Source of the DNA: Ignavibacteriales bacterium
Lineage (GTDB): Bacteria; Bacteroidota; Ignavibacteria; Ignavibacteriales; Ignavibacteriaceae
Direction: 5' to 3'
NCBI GenBank assembly: GCA_003538625.1
Contig: DPRR01000006.1
Coordinates: 124,001 to 188,000, forward strand
Length of the DNA stretch: 64,000 bases
Shown: piece by piece, positions 24,975 to 35,372 of the stretch
Layout of the letters: the number at the start of each line of letters is the position of its first letter
Position numbering within the stretch: position 1 is the first letter of the stretch
Notes under the pieces: generated by a model
Told to the model about the DNA's origin: nothing
Seen by the model: the letters and a program-made list of their open reading frames with translations, nothing else
The model's database searches: none
Program-made: the position numbers and the translations under genes

Positions 24975-27900
24975 TTAATCGTTGGATAATAGTTCTTTCT
25001 CCTCTTCTTTGGCTTCAGAATTCTCTAATTCTTCATCCTCTAATAATATGTTTCTATACTTTTTAATTCCTGTACCTGCAGGAATCAGATGACCCATTAC
25101 AACATTTTCTTTTAGTCCAAGTAAGTGATCTACTTTTGCTTCAGTTGCTGCATTTGCAAGTACCTTTGTCGTCTCTTGGAATGATGCAGCTGATATAAAG
25201 CTTTCTGTAGATAAGGCTGCCTGAGTTATACCAAGAAGTATGTGTTCAAAAGTTGCTGGTTCAGCATCTCTAGCAACAATCTCTTTCTTTTCTTTCTTTT
25301 TCAACTCAGAATTCATTTCTCTTAGTTTGGATTTTGTAATCAGTTGTCCATTTTTAAGTTTTGAATCACCTTTATCTTCAATATATACCAAGCTATTTAT
25401 CTTGTTGTTCTCTTCAATAAATTCAATTCGATCAACAATGTCTTCTTCAAGAAATCTTGTATCACCGGGAGAAACAATTTTAATTTTCTGTAACATCTGG
25501 CGTACAATAACTTCAATATGCTTATCATTAATCTTAACACCCTGAAGTCTATAAACATCCTGTATCTCATTAACAAGATATTCCTGTACTGCACTCGTTC
25601 CCTTAATTGCCAGAATATCGTGAGGATTAATTGGTCCATCAGTTATTTTTTCACCCGCTGGAATCTCATCACCCTCCTGCACTAAAGTATGTTTTTGTAA
25701 TGGCACATTATATTTCTTTTCATCAGAACCATCAGGAGCACTTACAAGTATCTCTCTAGAACCTTTTTTACGTGTACCAAATTTTACAAAACCCTCTATC
25801 TCAGAAACTATTGCAGATTCGTGTGGACTTCTTGCTTCGAATAGTTCTGTAACTCTGGGAAGACCACCCGTAATATCTCTGCTCTTTGTAGTCTGTTTTG
25901 AAATCTTTGCTAAGATAGTTCCAGCTAAAATGTTTTCTCCATCTTCCACAGATAAATAGGCTCTGATAGGAAGGTTAAAAGATTTCTTTTCACCATTCTC
26001 GTTTTCAATTAAAATACTTGGTGTAATGTTTTTGTCTTTTGATTCCAGTACCACTTTTTGTACGTGTCCTGTTTGATCATCAGTAACTTGTTGTAAAGTC
26101 AGTCCATCTATAAGATCAACAAATTTTACTCGACCCTGAATATCCGAAAGAATAACAGCATTATAAGGATCATGATTGTATAATGGTTGACGCTTTTTAA
26201 TTTTCTGACCATCTTTAACTAACAGTTCTGCACCGTAAGGCACATCGTATTTTTTTAGTTGTCTATTGTTCTCATCGTAAATTTCTATCAAACCTCTGCG
26301 TCCAGTAACTACACTGACCTTAATATCAGGTCCACCAAATGGATCTCGTTCAGTTTTTTCAACAGCATTTATTTTTTCAAACTTAACAATTCCATCTATG
26401 TTTGATTCTACTTGAGATTGAGATGCAATTCTTGATGAAGTACCACCAAGGTGGAAAGTACGAAGCGTAAGTTGTGTACCAGGCTCACCAATAGATTGAG
26501 CCGCGATAATTCCAACAGCTTCACCAATTTCGACTGGTTTTCCGGTTGTTAAATTTCTTCCATAACATTTTAAACACACACCGCGTTTTGATTCACACGT
26601 TAGAACTGTTCTGATATATACGGAATCAATACTTGCATCAGCAATTTTTTCAGCAATTTCTTCTGAAATAATACTTCCGGCTTCAATAATAACTTCATCT
26701 GTTCGCGGATCATAAACATCTTCTTGTGCAAATCGACCTGTTATGCGTTCTGCTAATGGTTCTCTTTCTTCCTCAACATCTTTAAGAGCTTTAACCTCAA
26801 TTCCAAGAATGGTTCCGCAATCCACTTCAGAAATAATAACATCCTGAGCAACATCAACTAGTCTTCTTGTAAGATATCCAGCATCAGCAGTTTTTAATGC
26901 TGTGTCTGCCAATCCTTTTCTTGCACCATGTGTGGATATGAAATATTCAAGTACAGATAATCCTTCTTTAAAATTGGCCACGATAGGATTTTCAATAATT
27001 TCACCAGCCTGACCAGAGAGTGTTTTCTGAGGCTTCATCATCAATCCACGCATACCAGCTAACTGTCTTACCTGCTCTTGTGATCCTCTTGCACCTGAAT
27101 CAACCATCATGTGTAAAGAGTTAAAACCTTTATTGTGTTGTTTTATTTTTTCCATTAATGCACGGGCAACATCATTTGTCGTATGCGTCCAAACATCTAT
27201 TATTTTGTTATATCTTTCAGCATCAGTGATAACACCCATTTCATGCTCATTAAGGATGCCTTCAACTTTTTTATTTGCTTTGGTAATTAACGCTTCTTTT
27301 TCTTCAGGAATAATCATATCACCGAAACTAACTGAAAGACCGCCAGCAGTAGAATATCTGAATCCTAAATCTTTCAAATCATCAAGAAACTTTGCTGTAA
27401 CTTTGTTGCCAAGCTGCATGAACATTTTACCAATGATTCCGCCAAATGCTTTTTTAATTAACAACTGATTGATATATCCCATTTCTTTTGGAACAATCTG
27501 ATTAAAGATTACTCTTCCAGTTGTTGTCTCAATCATTTCGCCATCAATTCTAACTTTTATCTTTGCATGTAATCCAACAACTCTGTTATCGTAAGCAATT
27601 ATCAGTTCGTCAGGAGAAGAGAACATCATTCCTTCACCCTTATCACCTTCTTTATATTTGGTCAGATAATAACAGCCAAGTACAATGTCCTGTGTGGGTA
27701 CAACAATTGGACTACCGTTTTGAGGTGAAAGAATATTGTGACTGCTTAGCATTAATAAGGCTGCTTCAAGTTGTGCTTCGTAAGAAAGCGGAACGTGCAC
27801 AGCCATCTGATCTCCATCAAAGTCAGCATTGAATGCAGTACAAACCATTGGATGTAATCTGATGGCTCTCTCATCAATTAATGTTGGTTGAAAAGCCTGG

Positions 27901-29234
27901 ATACCGAGTCTATGCAGCGTTGGAGCTCTGTTTAATAAAATTGGATGTGCTTCAATGATTTTAGCAAGTATATCCCAAATAATCGGATCTTTTCTATCAA
28001 CAACTTTTCTTGCACTTTTAACTGTTTTGTTGTGCCCTCTCTCAATTAATTTTCTAATTAAAAAAGGTTTAAAAAGTTCTACTGCCATATCTTTTGGGAG
28101 TCCGCATTGATGTAACTTCAGTTCCGGTCCAACAACGATTACTGAACGACCTGAATAATCGACTCTTTTTCCTAAAAGATTTTGACGGAATCTTCCCTGT
28201 TTTCCTTTAAGCATATCGCTTAAAGATTTTAAAGGACGATTGTTATCACTTCTTACTGCGCTGCCACGTCTTGAATTATCAAACAACGCATCAACAGCTT
28301 CCTGAAGCATTCTTTTTTCGTTACGCAGAATAACTTCCGGTGCTTTAATGTCTATTAATCTTTTTAATCTATTATTACGAATTATAACACGACGATATAA
28401 ATCGTTAAGATCGCTGGTTGCAAATCTTCCGCCTTCAAGTGGAACAAGTGGACGAAGTTCTGGTGGAATGACGGGAATGTAATTTAAGACCATCCATTCC
28501 GGTCTGTTGGGAACTTTTCCTTCTTCTTCTTTAAACGCTTCAAGAACGCGAAGTCGTTTTAAATAATCAGCTTTTTTCTGTTGTGAAGTTTCAACCTTTA
28601 CTAATTCTCTTAATTCTTTTGATAGTTCTTCAACATTAGTTCTTTTAAGAATTTCTTTTACTGCATCACCACCAATTTTGGCAACAAATTTTTTCGGGTC
28701 ATCATTATCTAATTTTTCATTTCCATCGGGCAGTGAATTCATTACCTCAAAGTATTGATCCTCTGAAATCAGATCTAATCTGCTTAATCCTGTTATACCT
28801 GGATTTAAAACAACATAAGATTCATAATAAATAATTTTTTCAAGTTCTTTTAAACTTACACCAATTATGTTACCTATTTTTGATGGTTGTGTTCTAAAGA
28901 ACCAGATGTGAACGACAGGAACAGCCAAACCAATGTGACCCATTCGTTCGCGCCTTACACTTTTTTGTGTAACTTCAACACCACAGCGATCGCAAATAAT
29001 ACCTTTATATCTTATCCTTTTGTATTTACCACAAAAGCATTCCCAATCACGGGTAGGTCCAAATATTTTTTCACAGAACAATCCGTCTTTTTCGGGTCGG
29101 AATGATCTGTAATTTATTGTTTCAGGTTTAGTAACTTCACCATATGATCTTGACAAAATATCATCAGGACTTGCTAAGCCGATGGTGATACTATTAATAT
29201 CTCTCATTGCATTTTCTTGAACTCTAAAAGCCAT
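24975..29234 (-). CDS. rpoC: DNA-directed RNA polymerase subunit beta'
   Basis: The 1419-residue subunit carries the catalytic magnesium site (NADFDGDQMAVHVP) and the N-terminal zinc-binding domain (CFCGKYKRIRYKG, then CDRCGVEV). The second zinc site (CESKRGVCLKCYGRNL) lies near residue 880. The bridge-helix/trigger-loop region (RGLMMKPQKTLSGQ, GARKGLADTALKTADAGYLT) is intact. Length and the absence of large insertions fit this phylum group. It starts 41 bases after rpoB. Confidence 0.98.
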   Translation of the reverse strand: MAFRVQENAMRDINSITIGLASPDDILSRSYGEVTKPETINYRSFRPEKDGLFCEKIFGPTRDWECFCGKYKRIRYKGIICDRCGVEVTQKSVRRERMGHIGLAVPVVHIWFFRTQPSKIGNIIGVSLKELEKIIYYESYVVLNPGITGLSRLDLISEDQYFEVMNSLPDGNEKLDNDDPKKFVAKIGGDAVKEILKRTNVEELSKELRELVKVETSQQKKADYLKRLRVLEAFKEEEGKVPNRPEWMVLNYIPVIPPELRPLVPLEGGRFATSDLNDLYRRVIIRNNRLKRLIDIKAPEVILRNEKRMLQEAVDALFDNSRRGSAVRSDNNRPLKSLSDMLKGKQGRFRQNLLGKRVDYSGRSVIVVGPELKLHQCGLPKDMAVELFKPFLIRKLIERGHNKTVKSARKVVDRKDPIIWDILAKIIEAHPILLNRAPTLHRLGIQAFQPTLIDERAIRLHPMVCTAFNADFDGDQMAVHVPLSYEAQLEAALLMLSSHNILSPQNGSPIVVPTQDIVLGCYYLTKYKEGDKGEGMMFSSPDELIIAYDNRVVGLHAKIKVRIDGEMIETTTGRVIFNQIVPKEMGYINQLLIKKAFGGIIGKMFMQLGNKVTAKFLDDLKDLGFRYSTAGGLSVSFGDMIIPEEKEALITKANKKVEGILNEHEMGVITDAERYNKIIDVWTHTTNDVARALMEKIKQHNKGFNSLHMMVDSGARGSQEQVRQLAGMRGLMMKPQKTLSGQAGEIIENPIVANFKEGLSVLEYFISTHGARKGLADTALKTADAGYLTRRLVDVAQDVIISEVDCGTILGIEVKALKDVEEEREPLAERITGRFAQEDVYDPRTDEVIIEAGSIISEEIAEKIADASIDSVYIRTVLTCESKRGVCLKCYGRNLTTGKPVEIGEAVGIIAAQSIGEPGTQLTLRTFHLGGTSSRIASQSQVESNIDGIVKFEKINAVEKTERDPFGGPDIKVSVVTGRRGLIEIYDENNRQLKKYDVPYGAELLVKDGQKIKKRQPLYNHDPYNAVILSDIQGRVKFVDLIDGLTLQQVTDDQTGHVQKVVLESKDKNITPSILIENENGEKKSFNLPIRAYLSVEDGENILAGTILAKISKQTTKSRDITGGLPRVTELFEARSPHESAIVSEIEGFVKFGTRKKGSREILVSAPDGSDEKKYNVPLQKHTLVQEGDEIPAGEKITDGPINPHDILAIKGTSAVQEYLVNEIQDVYRLQGVKINDKHIEVIVRQMLQKIKIVSPGDTRFLEEDIVDRIEFIEENNKINSLVYIEDKGDSKLKNGQLITKSKLREMNSELKKKEKKEIVARDAEPATFEHILLGITQAALSTESFISAASFQETTKVLANAATEAKVDHLLGLKENVVMGHLIPAGTGIKKYRNILLEDEELENSEAKEEEKELLSND

Positions 29235-29275
29235 TTTTATATCTCCTAATTTCTAAGTGAAAGAATGTTTAACGT

Positions 29276-32200
29276 TTAACTTATTTTTATATCCAGACCT
29301 AAGCCCTGGAGTTCTTTAATAAGAACGTTAAACGATTCAGGAATATTTGGTTCCTGTAAGTTTTCACCCTTAACTATTGCTTCATATACTTTTGCTCTAC
29401 CGGCAACATCATCGCTCTTTATAGTTAAGATTTCCTGCAGGATGTGTGAAGCACCGTAACCTTCAAGTGCCCAAACTTCCATTTCTCCAAATCTCTGACC
29501 ACCAAATTGTGCTTTACCGCCAAGTGGCTGCTGCGTAATAAGTGAGTATGGTCCTATTGATCGGGCATGAATCTTATCATCAACCAGATGGCTAAGCTTT
29601 AACATATAAATATATCCGCAAGTAACTTTCTGATGTAATTTTTCACCTGTTCTGCCATCATATAAATCTGTTTTACTTCCGGTTTCTAATCCGGCTTTTA
29701 CCAGCCATTCATCTACATCTTCTACTTTAGCTCCATCAAAAATCGGCGTTGCAAATCTTACTCCCAGTTTTTTGCCAACCCACCCCAAAGCAGTTTCATA
29801 CAACTGACCAAGGTTCATACGGGAAGGAACGCCAAGTGGATTAAGTATTATATCAACAGGAGTTCCGTCCGGTAAATATGGCATATCAGCTGCAGGAACA
29901 ATTTTTGCAACTACACCTTTGTTACCATGACGACCCGCCATTTTATCACCGACAGAAAGTTTACGTTTTTTTGCAACATAAACTTTTGCAAGTTGTACAA
30001 TTCCAGGAGGCAATTCATCGCCGCTTTGAATTTTAATTCTTTCTCTTTTAAAATCCTCTTCGATATCGGTTTTAAGAGTAAAGTAATTTTTAAATAATGA
30101 ACTTATAAGATTATTTGTTTTCTTCGTTTCAAACCAATCAAGTGTGTAATCAAGTTTGGTAACGTCCTCCATCCCTGAAAATGTTTCATCTTTAATAGTT
30201 GATCCGCTTCTTAATACAACGCTTCCATCAAGATCTCTAATACCAGTTGTGGATTGATCTTTTGTGATCTTCGTAAGTTTCTCAACCAGTTTTTGATAGT
30301 GAGCTTGAAGTTTTCCTTTATATTCAACATCAAGTTTATCAAAAGCAATTTTTTCCTGCTTCTTGGAGTCGTTATCTCTTTTCTTACGACTGAATAGTCT
30401 TGTTTTGATTACGGTTCCTTTCAATCCGGGAGGTGCTTTTAATGATGCATCTTTTACATCACCTGCTTTATCTCCAAAGATTGCGCGTAATAATTTTTCT
30501 TCAGGTGTCGGATCAGTCTCTCCTTTCGGAGTAATTTTTCCAATAAGAATATCGCCTTCTTTTACTTCAGCACCTTCTCTAATTATTCCATCTTCATCAA
30601 GATTTTTAACAGCCTCTTCACTTACGTTTGGAATTTCGCGGGTCAATTCCTCTTCACCGCGTTTGGTTTCTCTTACCTGTAACTCAAACTCCTCAATATG
30701 AATTGACGTATATACATCTTCACTTACAACTCTTTCACTGATAATGATAGCATCTTCAAAATTGTAACCTCTCCATGGCATAAAAGCAACAAGTACATTT
30801 CTACCTAAAGCCAATTCACCGCCATCAGTTGCTGCACCATCTGCAAGTACATCACCCTTCTTAAGCTTTTGACCCTCTTTTACAATTGGAATCTGGTTAA
30901 TACAAGTTTCCTGGTTTGTACCGTGGAATTTTGTAAGAGTGTATGTTACTTCTCTAATTTCATTAAAGCTTGTAAGTGCTTCAAAACTATTTGGATTGAT
31001 ATCGTATTTTACTATTATTTTATTTGCATCAACGTATTCTACAACACCATTATCTTCAGCTAACAAAAGAGCTCTTGAGTCATGAGCAATTTTTTCTTCC
31101 ATACCTGTTCCAACAATTGGAGCTTCAGGTTTTAACAAGGGAACTGACTGACGCTGCATGTTTGATCCCATCAAAGCTCTGTTTGCATCGTCGTGCTCTA
31201 AAAATGGAATTAACGCTGCTGCTGCACTTACTATTTGAGCAGGAGCAACATCCATATACTGTAAATCTTCCGGATGAACAATTGGAAATTCACCTTTTAA
31301 TCTGGATTTAACTCTGTCATTTAAAAATCTTCCTGAATCGCTAATAGGTGCATTTGCTTGCGCAATTGTAAAAGCATCTTCGTGCTCGGCTGTCAAATAT
31401 TCAACTTCTTCTGTCACTTTCCCTTTTACAACTTTTCTATATGGTGATTCTAAAAATCCGTAACGGTTAACTCTTGCATAAATAGTAAGTGACGAAATAA
31501 GTCCGATGTTCGGTCCTTCAGGTGTTTCAATCGGGCATAAGCGACCATAATGTGTATAATGAACGTCTCTCACTTCAAAACCGGCTCTCTCTCTTGTTAA
31601 ACCGCCTGGTCCTAATGCTGACATTCTTCTCTTGTGAGTCATTTCTGCCAACGGATTAGTCTGATCCATAAATTGAGACAGCTGATTGGTGCCAAAGAAT
31701 GCATTTATTACGCTGCTTATTGTTCTGGCATTTACCAAATCCTGGGGAGTAAAGTTTTCAGTGTCGCGCATGTTCATTCGTTCTTTGATGGTTCTAGCCA
31801 TACGAGCCATACCAACATTAAACTGCTGCCCAAGCTGCTCACCAACAGTTCTAATTCTTCTGTTGCCAAGATGATCTATATCATCAACTGATACCGCACC
31901 TTCTTTAAGATCGATTATATATTTCATAATCGATATTATATCTTCTACAGTTAAAACAGTTGTAGTTTCAGGAATATTTAATTCCAGTTTATGATTCATT
32001 CTATGTCTGCCGACATCACCCAAATCATATCTTTTATCGTTAAAGAAAAGTTTTTCGATAAGTGTTTCAGCGGTTGTTAAATCAGGTGCTTCACCGGATC
32101 TTAATTGTCTGTAAATTGCATACAAAGCTTCTTCACGAGTATGCGAAGTATCTTTTCTTAAAGTATTAACAATTAAATTTTGTTCGTTTGATGAATCAGA

Positions 32201-33034
32201 TTTGATAAATTTTAAAACATCAACTTCTGCATCATTTATTCTTTCAAGATCTTCTTCTGATAATATTGAATCACGGGTTAAGAAAATTTCACCAGTAGAC
32301 ATATCAAAAATATCACTGGCAATCATTCTGCCTAAATAATTTTCTAACTTTGCCTTTTTAACAGATACATTTTCAACTAAACCGAAAAGCTTTAATATCT
32401 CTTCATCAGATTGAAAACCTAGAGCACGCAGTAAAGTTGTTGCAGGAAATTTCTTTCTACGATCAATATAAACATACATCACGTAGTTTATATCGGTCGC
32501 AAATTCCACCCAGGATCCTCTAAGAGGGATGATTCTTGCCGAATAGATTGGGGTACCATTTGGATGTACTGTCTGAGCAAAAGCAACACCCGGTGATCTA
32601 TGTAATTGAGAAACAACAACTCGTTCTGCTCCATTAATTACAAAAGTTCCCTTCTCAGTCATAAACGGGAGATTACCAAGATAAACTTCCTGCTCAACAG
32701 TGTTTATAAATTCTTCTGTTTCAGGATCTTTAGTTGAGAGTCTGAGCTTTGCTTTAAGCGGAGCTGCGAAAGTGAGGCCTCTTTCCAGACATTCTTCAAC
32801 CGAAAACCTTGGCTTTTCTACATAATACTCTAAAAAATCGAGTCTATAATTTTCTTTATTATCAAAGATTGGGAAGTTTGTTAAAAATACTTGTTGCAAC
32901 CCTTTGTTTTCTCTTTTAAGTGCATGGGTTTCAAGCTGAACAAAATCTTCAAATGTTTCAGTTTGAATTCCTAAAAGATCGGGTATATCAATGACTGATG
33001 GAATACGGCCAAAGGAAATACGATTATTATCCAA
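29276..33034 (-). CDS. rpoB: DNA-directed RNA polymerase subunit beta
   Basis: The 1252-residue subunit forms one side of the active cleft and holds the rifampicin pocket (GTNQLSQFMDQTNPLAEMTH, KRRMSALGPGGLTRERAGFE), with wild-type residues there. The C-terminal KLSVGDKMAGRHGNKGVV and GGKAQFGGQRFGEMEVWALE segments are intact. The start codon is TTG (33032-33034), supported by AGGAGG 7 bases upstream. It follows rplL after 136 bases that include a strong hairpin. Confidence 0.98.
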   Translation of the reverse strand: MDNNRISFGRIPSVIDIPDLLGIQTETFEDFVQLETHALKRENKGLQQVFLTNFPIFDNKENYRLDFLEYYVEKPRFSVEECLERGLTFAAPLKAKLRLSTKDPETEEFINTVEQEVYLGNLPFMTEKGTFVINGAERVVVSQLHRSPGVAFAQTVHPNGTPIYSARIIPLRGSWVEFATDINYVMYVYIDRRKKFPATTLLRALGFQSDEEILKLFGLVENVSVKKAKLENYLGRMIASDIFDMSTGEIFLTRDSILSEEDLERINDAEVDVLKFIKSDSSNEQNLIVNTLRKDTSHTREEALYAIYRQLRSGEAPDLTTAETLIEKLFFNDKRYDLGDVGRHRMNHKLELNIPETTTVLTVEDIISIMKYIIDLKEGAVSVDDIDHLGNRRIRTVGEQLGQQFNVGMARMARTIKERMNMRDTENFTPQDLVNARTISSVINAFFGTNQLSQFMDQTNPLAEMTHKRRMSALGPGGLTRERAGFEVRDVHYTHYGRLCPIETPEGPNIGLISSLTIYARVNRYGFLESPYRKVVKGKVTEEVEYLTAEHEDAFTIAQANAPISDSGRFLNDRVKSRLKGEFPIVHPEDLQYMDVAPAQIVSAAAALIPFLEHDDANRALMGSNMQRQSVPLLKPEAPIVGTGMEEKIAHDSRALLLAEDNGVVEYVDANKIIVKYDINPNSFEALTSFNEIREVTYTLTKFHGTNQETCINQIPIVKEGQKLKKGDVLADGAATDGGELALGRNVLVAFMPWRGYNFEDAIIISERVVSEDVYTSIHIEEFELQVRETKRGEEELTREIPNVSEEAVKNLDEDGIIREGAEVKEGDILIGKITPKGETDPTPEEKLLRAIFGDKAGDVKDASLKAPPGLKGTVIKTRLFSRKKRDNDSKKQEKIAFDKLDVEYKGKLQAHYQKLVEKLTKITKDQSTTGIRDLDGSVVLRSGSTIKDETFSGMEDVTKLDYTLDWFETKKTNNLISSLFKNYFTLKTDIEEDFKRERIKIQSGDELPPGIVQLAKVYVAKKRKLSVGDKMAGRHGNKGVVAKIVPAADMPYLPDGTPVDIILNPLGVPSRMNLGQLYETALGWVGKKLGVRFATPIFDGAKVEDVDEWLVKAGLETGSKTDLYDGRTGEKLHQKVTCGYIYMLKLSHLVDDKIHARSIGPYSLITQQPLGGKAQFGGQRFGEMEVWALEGYGASHILQEILTIKSDDVAGRAKVYEAIVKGENLQEPNIPESFNVLIKELQGLGLDIKIS

Positions 33035-33099
33035 TTGAGAACCTCCTAAAAATTATCAAATGCTTAAATATGAGCATCCTAAACAACGTTATCTATATA

Positions 33100-33135
33100 A
33101 AACAAAAGCGATAAGACGGAAATTCCCGTCTTATC
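33100..33135 (-). terminator. Hairpin between rplL and rpoB, attenuator or terminator
   Basis: On the minus strand a perfect 10 bp stem (GATAAGACGG with CCGTCTTATC, at 33110-33119 and 33126-33135) with a 6-base loop is followed by GCTTTTGTTTTA. It sits about 35 bases after the rplL stop. A partial terminator at this place is known in E. coli, where it lowers rpoBC expression relative to L10-L7/L12; the same role is inferred here. Confidence 0.7.
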
Positions 33136-33170
33136 ACTTAAAAAAGATCAAATAAATTAACTTTTTAATG

Positions 33171-33551
33171 TTACTTCAATGTTACAGTTGCGCCGGCTTC
33201 TTCAAGTTCTTTTTTGATTTTTTCGGCTTCATCTTTTGATGCTGCTTCCTTAACAGTTTTTGGTGCACCATCAACGAGATCTTTAGCTTCTTTTAAACCT
33301 AAACCTGTGTGAGCTCTAACAACTTTAATAACATTAATTTTCTTATCACCGGTTGTTTGAAGAATAACATCAAACTCTGTTTGTTCTTCAACAGGTGCAG
33401 CAGAAGCGCCGCCTGCTGCTGGTCCAGCCATCATAACAGGTGCAGCGGCTGTAACACCAAATTCTTCTTCAAGTGCTTTCTTTAAATCTGAAGCTTCGAG
33501 AAGAGACATTCCTTTAATAAGTTCAAGTGCTTGTGCAACTTTTTCTGACAT
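33171..33551 (-). CDS. rplL: Large-subunit ribosomal protein bL12 (L7/L12)
   Basis: bL12 forms the stalk that recruits translation GTPases. I chose the ATG at 33549-33551 because AGGAG then has an 8-base spacing, whereas the ATG two codons upstream (33557) is too close. The product is about 126 residues with an N-terminal dimerisation helix, an Ala/Pro/Gly-rich hinge, and the C-terminal domain with KINVIKVVRAHTGLGLKEAK. It follows rplJ. Confidence 0.97.
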   Translation of the reverse strand: MSEKVAQALELIKGMSLLEASDLKKALEEEFGVTAAAPVMMAGPAAGGASAAPVEEQTEFDVILQTTGDKKINVIKVVRAHTGLGLKEAKDLVDGAPKTVKEAASKDEAEKIKKELEEAGATVTLK

Positions 33552-33584
33552 TTTCATTTCTCCTGAGTTTAATTTCTAATTTAG

Positions 33585-34106
33585 TTAAGCTGCTTTCTTT
33601 TTTGAGACTTCATCAATTACACTTACCAAGTCTCTTATAACAGCAGCAATAGATCCAACGATACCTGAAGCCGGTGAATTTAGACTTCCTAAAATTCCAG
33701 CAATCAGTTCATTCTTTGTAGGTAACTCTGCCAATTCTGCCAGCTTGCTTCCATCATAATATTCTGTTTCGATGTAACATGCTTTTAGATTTAACTTTTG
33801 AGAAGTATCATTGTACTTCTTAATTATCTTTGCCGGTGCAACAGGATTTGTTGAAGCGAATGCATATCCAGTCATACCTTCAAGATGATTTGCCAGCTTT
33901 TCGAATTTACCTGACTCCACAAGAGCGCGTTTGAACAAAGTATTTTTAAATACTTTGTACTTAACTCCTTCTTTTCTAAACTGATTTCTTATTTCACTAA
34001 TGTCTGCAACATTAATCTTTGAGTAATCAGTCAGATATAGCGCTGATGCATTTTCGATCAATTCTTTAGCTTCGGCGATTAACTCTGCTTTTTCGTTCTT
34101 ATTCAT
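33585..34106 (-). CDS. rplJ: Large-subunit ribosomal protein uL10
   Basis: The 173-residue protein anchors bL12 dimers to the ribosome, and in many bacteria the L10-L12 complex represses its own message. It shows the N-terminal LYLTDYSKINVADISEIRNQ and VFKNTLFKRALVESGKFE segments, and the C-terminal helix that binds L12. A 72-base gap separates it from rplA; I could not confirm an L10-leader fold there. Confidence 0.97.
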   Translation of the reverse strand: MNKNEKAELIAEAKELIENASALYLTDYSKINVADISEIRNQFRKEGVKYKVFKNTLFKRALVESGKFEKLANHLEGMTGYAFASTNPVAPAKIIKKYNDTSQKLNLKACYIETEYYDGSKLAELAELPTKNELIAGILGSLNSPASGIVGSIAAVIRDLVSVIDEVSKKKAA

Positions 34107-34178
34107 TTTTCTCCCGTATCACAATTTATTATTTCGGGTCGGTTAGAAGCTATTATTTATTATGAGTGCGTAAAATCT

Positions 34179-34877
34179 TTAAATATTTAGACTTAAATCA
34201 TCTCTTGAAATTTTAAGTCCCGGACCCATCGTACTTGACAAAAACAAACTCTTAACATATTGCCCTTTAGCAGATGATGGTCTCATCTTTATAATTGTGT
34301 TAAGAAATGCTTTGGTATTATCGACAAGTTTATCAGTTTCAAAATTTAATTTGCCTAAAGATGTATGAACTATTCCTGTTTTTTCAACTCTGAATTCTAT
34401 TTTGCCGCCTTTAACTTCTTTAACAGCTTTAGCAACATCCATAGTTACAGTTCCACTTTTAGGATTAGGCATAAGTCCTTTGGGGCCTAAAACTTTACCA
34501 AGTTTTCCAAGTTCAGACATTGAATCTGGTGTTGCCACGATAACATCAACATCAGCCCAGCCGCCTTTAATTTTTTCAAGATAATCTTCAAATCCCGCAT
34601 GATCGGCACCTGCATCCAATGCTTCCTGGATTTTAGCTCCTTTGGCAATTACTAGTACTTTAACAGTTTTACCTGTACCGTGTGGTAAAGAAACCGTACC
34701 TCGTACCATTTGATCTGCATGTCTGGGATCAACTCCTAATCGTATAGCACAATCCAAAGATTCAACAAATTTTACTTTTGATTGATCTTTCAATAACGCA
34801 ATTGCTTCAGATAAAGTATATTCTTTTTCTAAATTAACAGCTTTTACTATTTCTTTATTTCTTTTAGTTGTTTGCAT
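34179..34877 (-). CDS. rplA: Large-subunit ribosomal protein uL1
   Basis: The 232-residue protein forms the L1 stalk and usually represses the rplK-rplA message. It contains KFVESLDCAIRLGVDPRHAD, MVRGTVSLPHGTGKTVKVLV and the signature LGPKGLMPNPKSGTVTMDVA. It follows rplK by 43 bases. Confidence 0.98.
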   Translation of the reverse strand: MQTTKRNKEIVKAVNLEKEYTLSEAIALLKDQSKVKFVESLDCAIRLGVDPRHADQMVRGTVSLPHGTGKTVKVLVIAKGAKIQEALDAGADHAGFEDYLEKIKGGWADVDVIVATPDSMSELGKLGKVLGPKGLMPNPKSGTVTMDVAKAVKEVKGGKIEFRVEKTGIVHTSLGKLNFETDKLVDNTKAFLNTIIKMRPSSAKGQYVKSLFLSSTMGPGLKISRDDLSLNI

Positions 34878-34920
34878 CTTTTATCACCAATAAGTTTTAA
34901 AACTATCTTTAAAATCTGAT

Positions 34921-35346
34921 TTATTCGTCTACAGTTATCCCCATGCTTCTTGCTGTACCTGCTATCATACTCATTGCATGATCAATATCAAAAGCATTTA
35001 AATCGGGCATTTTAACTTCTGCAATTTCTTTAACTTGTTTTTGCGAAACTTTTCCAACTTTTGTTCTGTGAGATTCAGCAGATCCTTTATCAAGTTTAGC
35101 TGCTCTTTTTAAAAGAACTGAAGCTGGAGGAGTTTTTGTTATAAAAGTGAAAGATTTGTCACTAAATACCGTAATTACTACAGGAATAATTAAACCATCT
35201 TTATCCTGCGTTCTTGCATTAAACTGCTTACAAAACTCCATTATATTAACGCCTTTTTGGCCGAGTGCCGGTCCAACTGGTGGTGATGGGTTAGCTTTAC
35301 CTGCAGGAATTTGTAATTTTATGTATGAATCAATTTTTTTAGCCAT
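34921..35346 (-). CDS. rplK: Large-subunit ribosomal protein uL11
   Basis: uL11 forms the GTPase-associated centre and is needed for RelA-dependent stringent signalling. The 141-residue product shows IKLQIPAGKANPSPPVGPAL, GQKGVNIMEFCKQFNART and the C-terminal AFDIDHAMSMIAGTARSMGI. It follows nusG by 26 bases. Confidence 0.98.
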   Translation of the reverse strand: MAKKIDSYIKLQIPAGKANPSPPVGPALGQKGVNIMEFCKQFNARTQDKDGLIIPVVITVFSDKSFTFITKTPPASVLLKRAAKLDKGSAESHRTKVGKVSQKQVKEIAEVKMPDLNAFDIDHAMSMIAGTARSMGITVDE

Positions 35347-35372
35347 TTTTACAACCTATTAATATCTAAAAA

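Noticed and set aside
34107..34178. L10 leader autoregulatory RNA between rplA and rplJ
   Set aside because: The gap is only 72 bases and I could not find the expected kink-turn and stem pattern.
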